Below, piece by piece: positions 48,814 through 57,152 of a stretch of 64,000 nt of DNA; the stretch's first letter is position 1; every line of letters starts with the position of its first letter. Source of the DNA: Actinomadura litoris (GTDB lineage Bacteria; Actinomycetota; Actinomycetes; Streptosporangiales; Streptosporangiaceae); assembly GCF_009733595.1 (NCBI RefSeq), contig NZ_WOFH01000001.1:851242-915241 (forward strand), read 5' to 3'. The notes beneath the pieces are model-generated. The model saw only the letters and a list, made by a program, of their open reading frames with translations. It ran no database searches and was not told the DNA's origin. Both the position numbers and the translations under genes were made by a program.

Positions 48814-49476
48814 CTACTCCCCGGGGCGGACGAGCCCGTGGTCGAAGGCGAAGACGACCGCCTGGATCCGGTCGCGCAGCCCGAGTTTGGCGAGGACCCG
48901 CTTCACGTGCGTCTTGGTCGTCGCCTCACCGACATGGAGGCGGACGGAGATCTCCGCGTTGGTGAGACCGCGCGCCATCAGCAGCAGCACCTCGTGCTCG
49001 CGGCCGGTGAGGCGGTCCAGGCGCCGCCGCACCCCGGCGTCCGGCGGGGCGGGGGAGGTGCGCGCGAACTCGGCGAGCAGCCGCCGCGTCACCGAGGGGC
49101 CGAGCAGGCCCTCGCCCGAGGCGATGGTCCGCACGCCCTCGACCAGCGTCTCGGGCGGGGTGCGCTTGAGCAGGAAGCCGCAGGCCCCGGCGCGGACGGC
49201 GGCGAAGACGTACTCGTCCAGCTCGAAGGTGGTCAGCACCAGCACCCGGGACGCCGGATGCCGGGCGGTGATCTCGGCGGTCGCGGCGACGCCGTCCATG
49301 ACGGGCATCCGGACGTCCATGAGGACCACGTCCGGCGCGAGCGCGGCGGTGCTCCGGACGGCCCGCACCCCGTCGGACGCCTCCCCGACGACGGTGATGT
49401 CGGGCTGGGTCTGGAGCATCATGCGCAGGCCGCCGCGCATCAGCTCCTCGTCGTCGGCCAGCAGCACCCGGATCAC
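48814..49476 (-). CDS. NarL/FixJ-type response regulator
   Basis: A 220-residue response regulator: receiver with acidic pair in LLADDEE, phospho-acceptor Asp in VVLMDVRMPVMDG (about 54) and the conserved Lys in GFLLKR; LuxR helix-turn-helix at the C-terminus (REHEVLLLMARGLTNAEIS, then GEATTKTHVKRVLAKLGL). The GTG ending at 49476 overlaps the kinase stop (GTGA). Unlike the other two-component regulator in the window it keeps the full set of receiver residues. Confidence 0.93.
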   Translation of the reverse strand: MIRVLLADDEELMRGGLRMMLQTQPDITVVGEASDGVRAVRSTAALAPDVVLMDVRMPVMDGVAATAEITARHPASRVLVLTTFELDEYVFAAVRAGACGFLLKRTPPETLVEGVRTIASGEGLLGPSVTRRLLAEFARTSPAPPDAGVRRRLDRLTGREHEVLLLMARGLTNAEISVRLHVGEATTKTHVKRVLAKLGLRDRIQAVVFAFDHGLVRPGE

Positions 49477-50627
49477 GCGACGGTCCGCACGTCGAGGGGG
49501 ACGCGGGCCTCGACCCGCCAGCCGCCGTCCGGCCGGGGCCCCGCGCGGCACGTCCCGCCGAGCCGGGCGGCGCGCTCGCTCATCCCGGCGAGCCCCCGCC
49601 CGGCGGCCGCGGGCGCGCCGGGCGCGGTGGCGCCGTCGTCGGTGACCGTGACGCGCACGCCGTCGCCCGCGCGGGACACCTCGATCCGCACCGCACGGGC
49701 GGACGCGTGGCGGACCACGTTGGTGAGCGACTCCTGGACGATGCGGTGCAGCGTCCGGACGACGGGCTCCCCGACCAGGGGCAGGTCGCCGTCCACGACC
49801 AGGTCGGCGCGCAGGCCGGGCGGGAGCCCCACGACCAGGCCGCGCAGCGCGGACGCCAGGTCGGGCGGGTCCGGCGGATCGGCGGCGTCCAGCAGTCCGA
49901 GGACGCGGTCGAGGTCGCCGAGGGCGGCGCGGCCGGTCTCCTCGATGCTGCCCAGCGAGCGGCGCACGTCCTCATGGGCGTCACCGGAGGCGCCGAGGGA
50001 CAGCCGGGCCGCGCCCGCGTGGGTGACCATGACCGTGACGGCGTGCCCGACGGCGTCGTGCAGCTCGCGCGCCATCCGGGCGCGCTCGTCGGCGAGCGTG
50101 CGCCGCTGGAGCGCCGCGACGCGCTCGGCCTCGTGGGACCGCAGCGCGGTGGCCGCCTCCCAGCGCGAGCGCGCGGCCTCGCCGGCGAGCAGCGCGCCGC
50201 CGTGCAGGAGCGCGCCGAGCACGAGGGGCTCGGCGCCCCGCGCGCCGAGGGCGGCGAGCGCCGCCGCGACCGGAGCGGCGGCGAGCCACGCGGCGCGCGG
50301 GCGGGGCCGGGTCTGCGCCACCATCGTCAGCGCCAGCGCGGACGCCGCCGACAGGTTCGTCAGCGGCTCCCCGGCGAGCGCCGTCGCCGCGGTGGCCGCC
50401 GCCGAGGCCCACAGCGCGGTCGCGGGCGCGAAGCGCCGCCCGGCGATCGCGGCGAACCACACCACGGCGGCGGCGCGGGTGACGAGCGGCCCGTCGAGCA
50501 CGGAGGCGGTGGCGTCGGATTCCCCGATCGCGATGGTCGCCGACACGTAGGCGACGAGCAGGTCCAGGGCGACCCAGCGCCACCGGCGGTCGGCGGCCCG
50601 GTCCGGGCCCCACCGTCGAAGGTCCAT
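49473..50627 (-). CDS. Two-component sensor histidine kinase (HisKA_3)
   Basis: A 384-residue membrane kinase: four or five hydrophobic segments in the first 160 residues, the dimerisation/phospho-acceptor helix ERARMARELHDAVGHAVTVM, N-box IVQESLTNVVRHA and the ATPase sequence VTVTDDGA, then GRGLAGMSERA. It is divergent from the alpha/beta hydrolase gene, with an inverted repeat between them, and its regulator follows with a 4-bp overlap. In streptomycetes such pairs often control an adjacent transporter or hydrolase; here the hydrolase is the obvious candidate target. Confidence 0.92.
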   Translation of the reverse strand: MDLRRWGPDRAADRRWRWVALDLLVAYVSATIAIGESDATASVLDGPLVTRAAAVVWFAAIAGRRFAPATALWASAAATAATALAGEPLTNLSAASALALTMVAQTRPRPRAAWLAAAPVAAALAALGARGAEPLVLGALLHGGALLAGEAARSRWEAATALRSHEAERVAALQRRTLADERARMARELHDAVGHAVTVMVTHAGAARLSLGASGDAHEDVRRSLGSIEETGRAALGDLDRVLGLLDAADPPDPPDLASALRGLVVGLPPGLRADLVVDGDLPLVGEPVVRTLHRIVQESLTNVVRHASARAVRIEVSRAGDGVRVTVTDDGATAPGAPAAAGRGLAGMSERAARLGGTCRAGPRPDGGWRVEARVPLDVRTVA

Positions 50628-50684
50628 GGCGGTCAGCGTACGGAACGCCCGTGATCTGGGGAATCACCCCGGCTGAGGACGACC

Positions 50685-50704
50685 GGTCCCCCTCCGGGGG
50701 GACC
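50685..50704. promoter_or_regulatory. Inverted repeat between kinase and hydrolase genes
   Basis: GGTCCCCC (50685-50692) and GGGGGACC (50697-50704) are perfect 8-bp arms, placed about 55 bp from both divergent starts. Suited to act as the response-regulator binding site. Confidence 0.4.
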
Positions 50705-50760
50705 AACCCCATCCCGCCCGAAGGACGACCGCGCCCCGCCGCCGTTCCTAGCGTCGCGGC

Positions 50761-52071
50761 ATGATCTCCACACAGGCCCCTCAGACGCGGGCCCCCGGAT
50801 CCCTGCCGCGACGGCTCGGCGGCGGCGCGCTGGTCCTCACCGGGGCGCTGCTCGCGCCGCCCGCCGCGATCGCCGCGTTCCTCCTCGCCGCCGCGGCGAA
50901 CGCGCCCCTCCCCGCCTGCGCGGCGGCCGCCCTGTCCGCCTCCGCCCTGGTCGCCGGTGCCGTCGCCCACCTCGGCGGACGACTCGCCCGTACCCGCCGC
51001 CGCGGGCTCCTCGCGCTGCTGGTCGCCGCGAGCATGACCGGCATCGTGGCGGTCGCGGGCCACCTGCTGGTCTTCCGCCCGCTCGGCTTCACGGCCGCCC
51101 CGCTCCCCGCCCAGGACACCCGCTACTGGCAGCTGTCCACGGGCTCGCGCATCGCCTACACGCGGACCCCGGCGCACGGCCGGCCCCGGCCGGAGCCGGT
51201 CGTCCGGCTGCACGGCGGCCCCGGCACGCCCGGCGTGGGCCCGGACGACCTCGACCGCGCCCTGGCCGCGTCCGGCTTCGACGTCTACACCTACGACCAG
51301 CTCGGGTCGGGGCGGTCGCAGCGCCTCGCCGACCCGCGCGGGTACACGGTCGCGCGGCAGGTCGCCGACCTGGAGGCGATACGGCGGCGGATCGGCGCGG
51401 GGCGGCTGGTCCTGGCGGGCAGCTCGTGGGGCGCCACGCTCGCCGCCGCCTACCTCGCCGCGCATCCGGGCAACGTGGCCCGCGTCGTGTTCACCTCCCC
51501 CGGCGCCCTGTGGGCACCCGAGTGGGAGAAGTCCGGCGAGGGGGAGATCTGGGACCGGCTCTCCCCGGCCCAGCGCGAGCGGATGGACGACCTGGAGAAC
51601 CGCCCCCAGCTCGTCGCGTGGTCACTGCTCATGGCCGTGAACCCGCGCTCCGCCCACGCGCTGCTGCCCGACGCGGACCTCGACCCGCTCTTCGACGAGC
51701 TGCTGTCGTCCGTCGGGTCCGCCGCGACCTGCCACCCCGGCCGCCCGCTCCACGAGGCCGTGTCGCGGTCGGGCTTCTACTCCAACCAGATGACCTCCGA
51801 GGACGCCCTCAAGGCCCCCGACCCGCGTCCCGCGCTGCGCCGCGCCGCCGCCCCGGCGCTGATCCTGCGCGGCCAGTGCGAGTTCAAGCGGTGGGAGATC
51901 GCCCGCGAGTACCGGGACGCGATCCCGGGCGCCCGGCTCGTCCAGGTCCCCGGCGCCGGTCACGTGATCGACGCCGAGCGTCCCGAGCTCTACCGGGACA
52001 CCGTCGTCGCCTTCCTCACCGGGCGCCCGCTGCCGCTCCCCCCGTACACGGGCCAGGCCGCCCCGCGCTGA
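50761..52071 (+). CDS. Membrane-anchored alpha/beta hydrolase (S33, proline-iminopeptidase-like)
   Basis: The 436-residue protein has about three N-terminal membrane helices (LVLTGALLAPPAAIAAFLLA and two more by residue 110), then an alpha/beta hydrolase domain. HGGPG (about 146-150) is the S33 oxyanion signature, GSSWG carries the nucleophile Ser, and VPGAGHVID carries the catalytic His. The catalytic domain probably faces outside. Proline iminopeptidase-like specificity is suggested by HGGPG, but esterase or epoxide-type activity cannot be excluded. It is probably controlled by the divergent two-component system. Confidence 0.85.
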   Translation: MISTQAPQTRAPGSLPRRLGGGALVLTGALLAPPAAIAAFLLAAAANAPLPACAAAALSASALVAGAVAHLGGRLARTRRRGLLALLVAASMTGIVAVAGHLLVFRPLGFTAAPLPAQDTRYWQLSTGSRIAYTRTPAHGRPRPEPVVRLHGGPGTPGVGPDDLDRALAASGFDVYTYDQLGSGRSQRLADPRGYTVARQVADLEAIRRRIGAGRLVLAGSSWGATLAAAYLAAHPGNVARVVFTSPGALWAPEWEKSGEGEIWDRLSPAQRERMDDLENRPQLVAWSLLMAVNPRSAHALLPDADLDPLFDELLSSVGSAATCHPGRPLHEAVSRSGFYSNQMTSEDALKAPDPRPALRRAAAPALILRGQCEFKRWEIAREYRDAIPGARLVQVPGAGHVIDAERPELYRDTVVAFLTGRPLPLPPYTGQAAPR

Positions 52072-52080
52072 CCGGCGCGC

Positions 52081-52968
52081 TCAGGTCGCGGGGGCGCGGA
52101 TGGCCTCGAAGACGCTGGACAGTCCGCCGTCACCGTGCCCCATGTCGACCGCCCGCCAGAAGAGGTCCTTCAGGGCGGTCGGGCCCGTCGTGTCGATTCC
52201 CGCCTCCTGGCCGGCCTCGACGACATGCCCGGCACCGACCGCCTGCATGCGCAGGGTGTTGTCGGCGCCCGGGGACAGGCCCGAATCGACCTCCTCGGTG
52301 ATGATGCGCAGGTACCCCATGGGCCCGTCCCCCGCCAGCGCGGAGACGAGCGCGGTGCCGAACGGGCGGAACTGCTCCCCCGACACACCCGCCGACCCCA
52401 CCAGGGCCAGCGCGTGCATGTAGGCCGTGGTCGTGGACCAGAACAGGTACAGCTGCGCCTGGTAGTAGAGCATCGCCAGGCCCACGTCCGTCCCGACGAA
52501 GGTGATGTCCCCCAGGGCGCGCAGGGTTTCGCGGTGCGCGTCCAGGGTCTTCTCCTGGCCGCTGTAGAAGACGTAGGAACCCGGCTTGCCGATTCCCGGG
52601 GGCGGCACCATGATCCCCCCGGTGAGCAGTTCCGCCCCGTGTCCGGAGGCCCAGTCGCCCGCGCGGCGCAGTTCGTCCGGGCTGCCGGAGCTGAGGTTGG
52701 CCAGGACGCGCCCCTTCAGCGCGTGGGTCGAGTCCTTCAGGGAGTCGTACATCGCCGTGTAGTCGGTCTGGCTGATGACGACGAGTTCGGACGCGGCGAG
52801 CGCCTCGGCGGGCGTCGCGGCGAGCGTCGCCCCCTTCTCCACCAGCGGGGCGGCCTTGGCCGCCGTCCGGTTCCACACCGTGGTCGGGTGCCCGTGCTCC
52901 AGGAACGTGGCGGCCATCGTCGCGCCCATGGGGCCCAGCCCGATGACGGTCACGGGGGTCTTCGGCAT
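52081..52968 (-). CDS. NAD(P)-dependent imine-reductase / beta-hydroxyacid dehydrogenase-like
   Basis: The 295-residue protein has an N-terminal Rossmann domain (TVIGLGPMGATMAATFLEHG with GxGxxG, then VWNRT marking NADPH preference) and an all-helical C-terminal dimerisation domain, as in the 6-phosphogluconate-dehydrogenase-like superfamily. The short LSSGSPDELRRAGDWA segment and the catalytic-residue region (AMLYYQAQLYLF) resemble imine reductases more than hydroxyisobutyrate dehydrogenases. The ATG at 52968 follows AGGAG at 6 nt. It is divergent from the AfsR-like gene, with a 13-bp inverted repeat between. Substrate unknown. Confidence 0.85.
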   Translation of the reverse strand: MPKTPVTVIGLGPMGATMAATFLEHGHPTTVWNRTAAKAAPLVEKGATLAATPAEALAASELVVISQTDYTAMYDSLKDSTHALKGRVLANLSSGSPDELRRAGDWASGHGAELLTGGIMVPPPGIGKPGSYVFYSGQEKTLDAHRETLRALGDITFVGTDVGLAMLYYQAQLYLFWSTTTAYMHALALVGSAGVSGEQFRPFGTALVSALAGDGPMGYLRIITEEVDSGLSPGADNTLRMQAVGAGHVVEAGQEAGIDTTGPTALKDLFWRAVDMGHGDGGLSSVFEAIRAPAT

Positions 52969-53014
52969 CAAGATCTCCTGTGTCTCGTCCGTTCAGTGGG
53001 CTTCACCGTGGCCT

Positions 53015-53055
53015 CCGCCGCTACGGGAACCCTTCGGACCCGCCCGTAGCGGCGG
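53015..53055. promoter_or_regulatory. 13-bp perfect inverted repeat in divergent promoter
   Basis: CCGCCGCTACGGG (53015-53027) and CCCGTAGCGGCGG (53043-53055) are exact reverse complements with a 15-nt loop, between the imine-reductase-like and AfsR-like genes. It may be an operator or an RNA hairpin. Confidence 0.5.
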
Positions 53056-53086
53056 GGTTGTCAGGGATGGTGCATAAGCTGGCGGA

Positions 53087-56000
53087 ATGCGTTTCGGGGT
53101 GCTGGGCCCGCTCGCCGTGTGGACCGATGGCCCGGCGGGCGTCGAGGTCCGCGTGCCCGAGGTGAAGGTCCGCCTGCTCCTGGCGATGCTGCTGGCCGAC
53201 GCCGGGCGTCCCGTGTCCACCGACCGGCTGGTCGACGCGCTGTGGGGGGACCGGCCGCCGCGCAACGCGACCGGCACGCTCCAGGCGCGCGTCTCCCAGC
53301 TCCGCAAGGTCCTGGACGGCGCCGAACCCGGGGCGCGGCGGCTGATCGCGGCCCGCCCGCCCGGCTACCTGCTGGACGTCCCGCCGGACGCCGTCGACGC
53401 CGGACGGTTCGCGGCGCTGCTCGTCCGGGCCGGGGAGGCCGCCGACCCCTCGGCCAGGGCGCGCCTGCTGGGGGACGCGCTGGCGCTGTGGCGCGGGCCC
53501 GCCTTCGAGGGGCTCGACGGGCAGGGCGGGCTCGGCGTCCCGCACGCCGCGACCGCCCTGGAGGAGCGGCGGCTGGTCGCGCTGGAGGAGCATGCCGAGG
53601 CCCGCCTTGAGCTGGGCGAGCACGCGGCGCTCGCGGCCGACCTGGCGGCGGAGGTCGCCCGGCACCCGCTGCGCGAACGGCTCCGCGCGGCGCACCTGCG
53701 CGCCCTGCACCGCGCCGGACGCCGCAACGAGGCCCTCGCCGGGTACCACGACCTGCGCGAGCGCCTGGCCGAGGAGATGGGCGTCGATCCGGGGCCCGCG
53801 CTGGCCTCGCTCTACCGGTCGATGCTGGAGCAGGACCCCTCCGAGGAGGACCCGTCCGGCGAGGAGCGGCCGCGCGTCCCGTCCCGGCTGCCGGTGGCGC
53901 TCGGCGAGCTGATCGGACGCGAGGACGCGGTCCGCCGCGCCCGCGACCTGCTCGCCGCCGACCCGCTGACCTCGACCCGCCTCGTCACGCTGACCGGACC
54001 CGGCGGCGTCGGCAAGACCCGGCTCGCGTTGGAGGCCGCCGCCCGGTCCGCGGGCGACCACCCGGGCGGGGTGTGGTTCGTCGAGTTGGCCGCCGTCCGC
54101 GCCGAGACGGCGGAGGACGTCGCCGAGCAGGCGGCGCGCGTGCTCGGCCTGCGCGAGGACGGCGCGGGCGGCCCGGTCGAGCGGCTGGCCGGGGCCCTGC
54201 GCGGGCGCCGGGCGCTGCTCGTCCTGGACAACTGCGAGCACCTCGCCGGGCCCGCCGCCGACCTGGCCGCGCGGCTGCTGTCGGACGCGCCGGGCCTGCG
54301 CGTCCTCACGACGTCCCGCGAGCCGCTGGGCGTCCCCGGCGAACAGCTCCAGATCGTCCCGCCGCTGGCGCTCCCCGCCGGCGGGGATTCGGTCGCGGAG
54401 CTGCTGGGGTTCGGGGCGGTCCGGCTGTTCGTCGCGCGGGCGGAGGCGGCGGCGCCCGGCTTCGCGCTGGACGCGGCGTCCGCGCCCTGGGTCGTGTCGA
54501 TCTGCCGCCGCCTGGACGGTCTGCCGCTCGCACTGGAACTCGCCGCGACCCGCGTCCGCGCGCTCGGCGTGCGGGACCTCGCCGCCGGGCTGGACGACCG
54601 GTTCCGCCTGCTCTCGGACGTCCGGCGCGGCGGCCCGGCCCGGCAGCGGACGCTCCGCGCGGTGATCGACTGGAGCTGGGAGCCGCTCACCGAACCGGAA
54701 CGGGCCGCGCTGCGCCGCCTCGCCGTGCACGCGGGCGGCTGCACGCTCGCGGCGGCCGAGGCGGTCGGCGGCGGATGCGCGGACGTGCTCGCGCGCCTGG
54801 TCGACCGCTCCCTCGTCGTCCGCGGGGACGACGGCCGCTACCGGCTGCTGGAGTCCGTCGCCGCCTACGGTCTGGAACGCCTCAGGGAGTCGGGCGAGGA
54901 GGAGGAGTTCCGCCGCCGCCACGCCGACCACTACACCGCGTTCGCCGAGCACGCGGCCCTCGAACTGCGCGGACACGGGCAGCCGGAATGGCTCGACCGC
55001 CTCGACGACGAGGCCGCCAATCTGCGCCTCGCGCTCGACCACGCGGACGGCGGGACCGCGCTCCGTCTCGTGAACGCCCAAGCCTGGTACTGGTTCCTCA
55101 GAGGGCGCTCCGCCGAGGCCCGCCGCGCGCTCGCAGCGGCCCTGGCCGCGGCGGGCCCGGCCCCGGCGGCGCGCACGGAAACGGCGGCGGCGCGCACGGA
55201 AGCGGAGACGTGGCTGGCGGGCTTCACCATGGCGTCCGGCGAGGCCACCGACTCCGAGGAACTCCGCCGAGCCGCCCTCGCGCACCACGGCGACGAGTAC
55301 GAGCGCGCCAAAGCGGAATGGTTCCTCACCCACGTCCACTGGGCCTATGGGGACCTGGTCGCGAACGAGAAACGCGTCGGGAGCGCGTTGGCCGTGTTCC
55401 GCTCGCGCGCCGACCGATGGCACACGGCGGCGGCGCTCGCGATCCACGCCAAGCAGGCGATGGGACGCGGCGACCTGCGCGCGATGGAGCGCGCCGGCGC
55501 CGAGAGCCTCGCGATCTTCACCGGCCTCGGGGACAGGTGGGGGCGGCTGGAGGCGACCGACGTCCTGTCCCGGCACGCCGAGATCACCGGCGACCACGCC
55601 GAGGCGGCCCGGCTCCGGCGCGCGGAACTGCGGCTCGCGCGGGAGCTGCGGATGTGGCCCGACGTCGCGTTCCGCCTCGCCGCGCTCGGCCGGATCGCCC
55701 TGCTGACCGGCGACCTCGCCGAGGCCCACCACCTGCACGAACGGTCGCTGGAACTGGCGAAACGGCACGCCGCCCCGTCCGCCGCCGAGTTCGCCGAGAT
55801 CGGCCTCGGCCTCGTCGCCCGGCGGCGCGGCGACCTCGACGCCGCCCAGGCGCACCTGCGGGCCCCGCTCGACTGGCTGCGCGGCATCGGCGGGACGGCC
55901 GGGATCGCCTTCGCGCACGCCCAACTCGGCTTCGTCGCCGAGGAGCGCGGGGACGCGGCGGCGGCCCGCGACCTGCACATCGAGGGCCTCGCCGCCGCCC

Positions 56001-56290
56001 GCGCGACCGGCGACCCCCGCGCGATCGCGCTGGCGCTCGAAGGGCTCGCCGGTGCGCGCTCGCTCGCGGGCGAGCACGCGCCCGCCGCGCGGCTCCTCGG
56101 CGCCGCCGCCGCGCTCCGCGCCTCGGCCGGAGCGCCCCTTCCGGCGGCCGAACGCGGCGACGTCGACCGGATCAGCGGAAGGATCCGGGCCGCCGTCGGC
56201 GTTTCCACATTCGGAACCGAATTCGACCGGGGCCGCCGCGAGCCCCCCGACGCGGCCGTGCCGCACCAGCACATCGAAGGGACGCCATGA
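53087..56290 (+). CDS. AfsR/SARP-type BTAD regulator with NB-ARC and TPR domains
   Basis: A 1067-residue regulator: OmpR-like winged helix (about 1-95, LVDALWGDRPPRN), bacterial transcriptional activation domain (about 100-248), NB-ARC ATPase with Walker A GPGGVGKT (304-311) and LLVLDNCEHL (Walker B region), then a long helical TPR-like part (about 600-1050). This is the large-SARP layout (AfsR class), often an activator of secondary metabolism or metabolism of the adjacent gene. It overlaps the arylamine N-acetyltransferase gene by 4 bp, so that gene is at least co-expressed. The ATG has no clear ribosome-binding site. Confidence 0.92.
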   Translation: MRFGVLGPLAVWTDGPAGVEVRVPEVKVRLLLAMLLADAGRPVSTDRLVDALWGDRPPRNATGTLQARVSQLRKVLDGAEPGARRLIAARPPGYLLDVPPDAVDAGRFAALLVRAGEAADPSARARLLGDALALWRGPAFEGLDGQGGLGVPHAATALEERRLVALEEHAEARLELGEHAALAADLAAEVARHPLRERLRAAHLRALHRAGRRNEALAGYHDLRERLAEEMGVDPGPALASLYRSMLEQDPSEEDPSGEERPRVPSRLPVALGELIGREDAVRRARDLLAADPLTSTRLVTLTGPGGVGKTRLALEAAARSAGDHPGGVWFVELAAVRAETAEDVAEQAARVLGLREDGAGGPVERLAGALRGRRALLVLDNCEHLAGPAADLAARLLSDAPGLRVLTTSREPLGVPGEQLQIVPPLALPAGGDSVAELLGFGAVRLFVARAEAAAPGFALDAASAPWVVSICRRLDGLPLALELAATRVRALGVRDLAAGLDDRFRLLSDVRRGGPARQRTLRAVIDWSWEPLTEPERAALRRLAVHAGGCTLAAAEAVGGGCADVLARLVDRSLVVRGDDGRYRLLESVAAYGLERLRESGEEEEFRRRHADHYTAFAEHAALELRGHGQPEWLDRLDDEAANLRLALDHADGGTALRLVNAQAWYWFLRGRSAEARRALAAALAAAGPAPAARTETAAARTEAETWLAGFTMASGEATDSEELRRAALAHHGDEYERAKAEWFLTHVHWAYGDLVANEKRVGSALAVFRSRADRWHTAAALAIHAKQAMGRGDLRAMERAGAESLAIFTGLGDRWGRLEATDVLSRHAEITGDHAEAARLRRAELRLARELRMWPDVAFRLAALGRIALLTGDLAEAHHLHERSLELAKRHAAPSAAEFAEIGLGLVARRRGDLDAAQAHLRAPLDWLRGIGGTAGIAFAHAQLGFVAEERGDAAAARDLHIEGLAAARATGDPRAIALALEGLAGARSLAGEHAPAARLLGAAAALRASAGAPLPAAERGDVDRISGRIRAAVGVSTFGTEFDRGRREPPDAAVPHQHIEGTP

Positions 56291-57114
56291 CCGAGGATCT
56301 CGGGTACGGGTGGCAGAGCGATCTGCTCGACCTGCCCGCCTACCTGAAGCGGGTCGGATACGACGCCGACCCGAGGCCGGACGCGGCGACGCTGCGCGCC
56401 CTGCACCGCGCGCACGTCACCTCCATCCCGTTCGAGAACCTGGAGGCCATCCTCGGGCGGCCGGTGGAACTCGGGGTGGAGGCGCTCCAGGCCAAGCTCG
56501 TCGACCGCCGACGCGGCGGCTACTGCTTCGAGCACACCGAGCTGTTCGCGGCCGTCCTGGAGAAGATCGGTTTCGAGTTCACCGCGCTGGCCGCGCGGGT
56601 GACGATGGGCGCGACGAAACTGCGGCCGACCACGCACGCGCTGCTGCGCGTCCAGATCCCCGGGGAGCCCGCGCTGCTCTGCGACGTCGGCTTCGGCTCC
56701 GGCCCGCTCGAACCCCTGGAGTTCCCCGCCGAAGGGGTCAACGAGGTCGAACAGGACGGCTGGGGTTTCCGGCTCTTCGAAGGCCCGCGCGCCTGGGAAC
56801 TGCACCAGCGCGGCGCCGACGGCTGGGTCCAGCGCCACACCTTCACGCTGAACGAGACGTTCCACATCGACTACGAGCTGTTCAACTACTTCATCTCGAC
56901 GAGCCCGCACTCACCGTTCACGACACGCGCGTTCACGCAGAAGTTCTCCGTCGACTCCCTGCGCGTCCTGGACGGGACGACCCTCACGACCACCCGTCCC
57001 GACGGGCACCAGGAGAAGCGGGAACTGCCCTCCGAACAACTCGGCGCCGTTCTCGCCGAAGAATTCGGCATCGTCCTGGACCCGGCGGACATCGAACGCC
57101 TCACCGCATCCTGA
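56287..57114 (+). CDS. Arylamine N-acetyltransferase
   Basis: A cytoplasmic 275-residue NAT that moves an acyl group from acyl-CoA to arylamines or arylhydrazines via a thioester. The catalytic triad is Cys80 (RRGGYCFEHTELF), His117 (RPTTHALL) and Asp133 (CDVGFGSGP), all in family positions. The ATG overlaps the AfsR-like stop (ATGA). In actinomycetes NAT homologues also make amides in ansamycin synthesis, but no polyketide synthase is present here. Activity on hydrazines is family knowledge, which is of interest with an N-N cluster about 40 kb away, though any link is speculation. Confidence 0.94.
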   Translation: MTEDLGYGWQSDLLDLPAYLKRVGYDADPRPDAATLRALHRAHVTSIPFENLEAILGRPVELGVEALQAKLVDRRRGGYCFEHTELFAAVLEKIGFEFTALAARVTMGATKLRPTTHALLRVQIPGEPALLCDVGFGSGPLEPLEFPAEGVNEVEQDGWGFRLFEGPRAWELHQRGADGWVQRHTFTLNETFHIDYELFNYFISTSPHSPFTTRAFTQKFSVDSLRVLDGTTLTTTRPDGHQEKRELPSEQLGAVLAEEFGIVLDPADIERLTAS

Positions 57115-57152
57115 CCCCGTCAGGCACCGCACCTTCCGAACACCCGCCTGAG

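Noticed and set aside
53021..56272. Long open frame on the minus strand opposite the AfsR-like gene
   Set aside because: It mirrors the plus-strand gene in high-GC DNA, with Arg/Gly/Pro-rich sequence and no domain motif, while the plus-strand product has intact BTAD and ATPase motifs.
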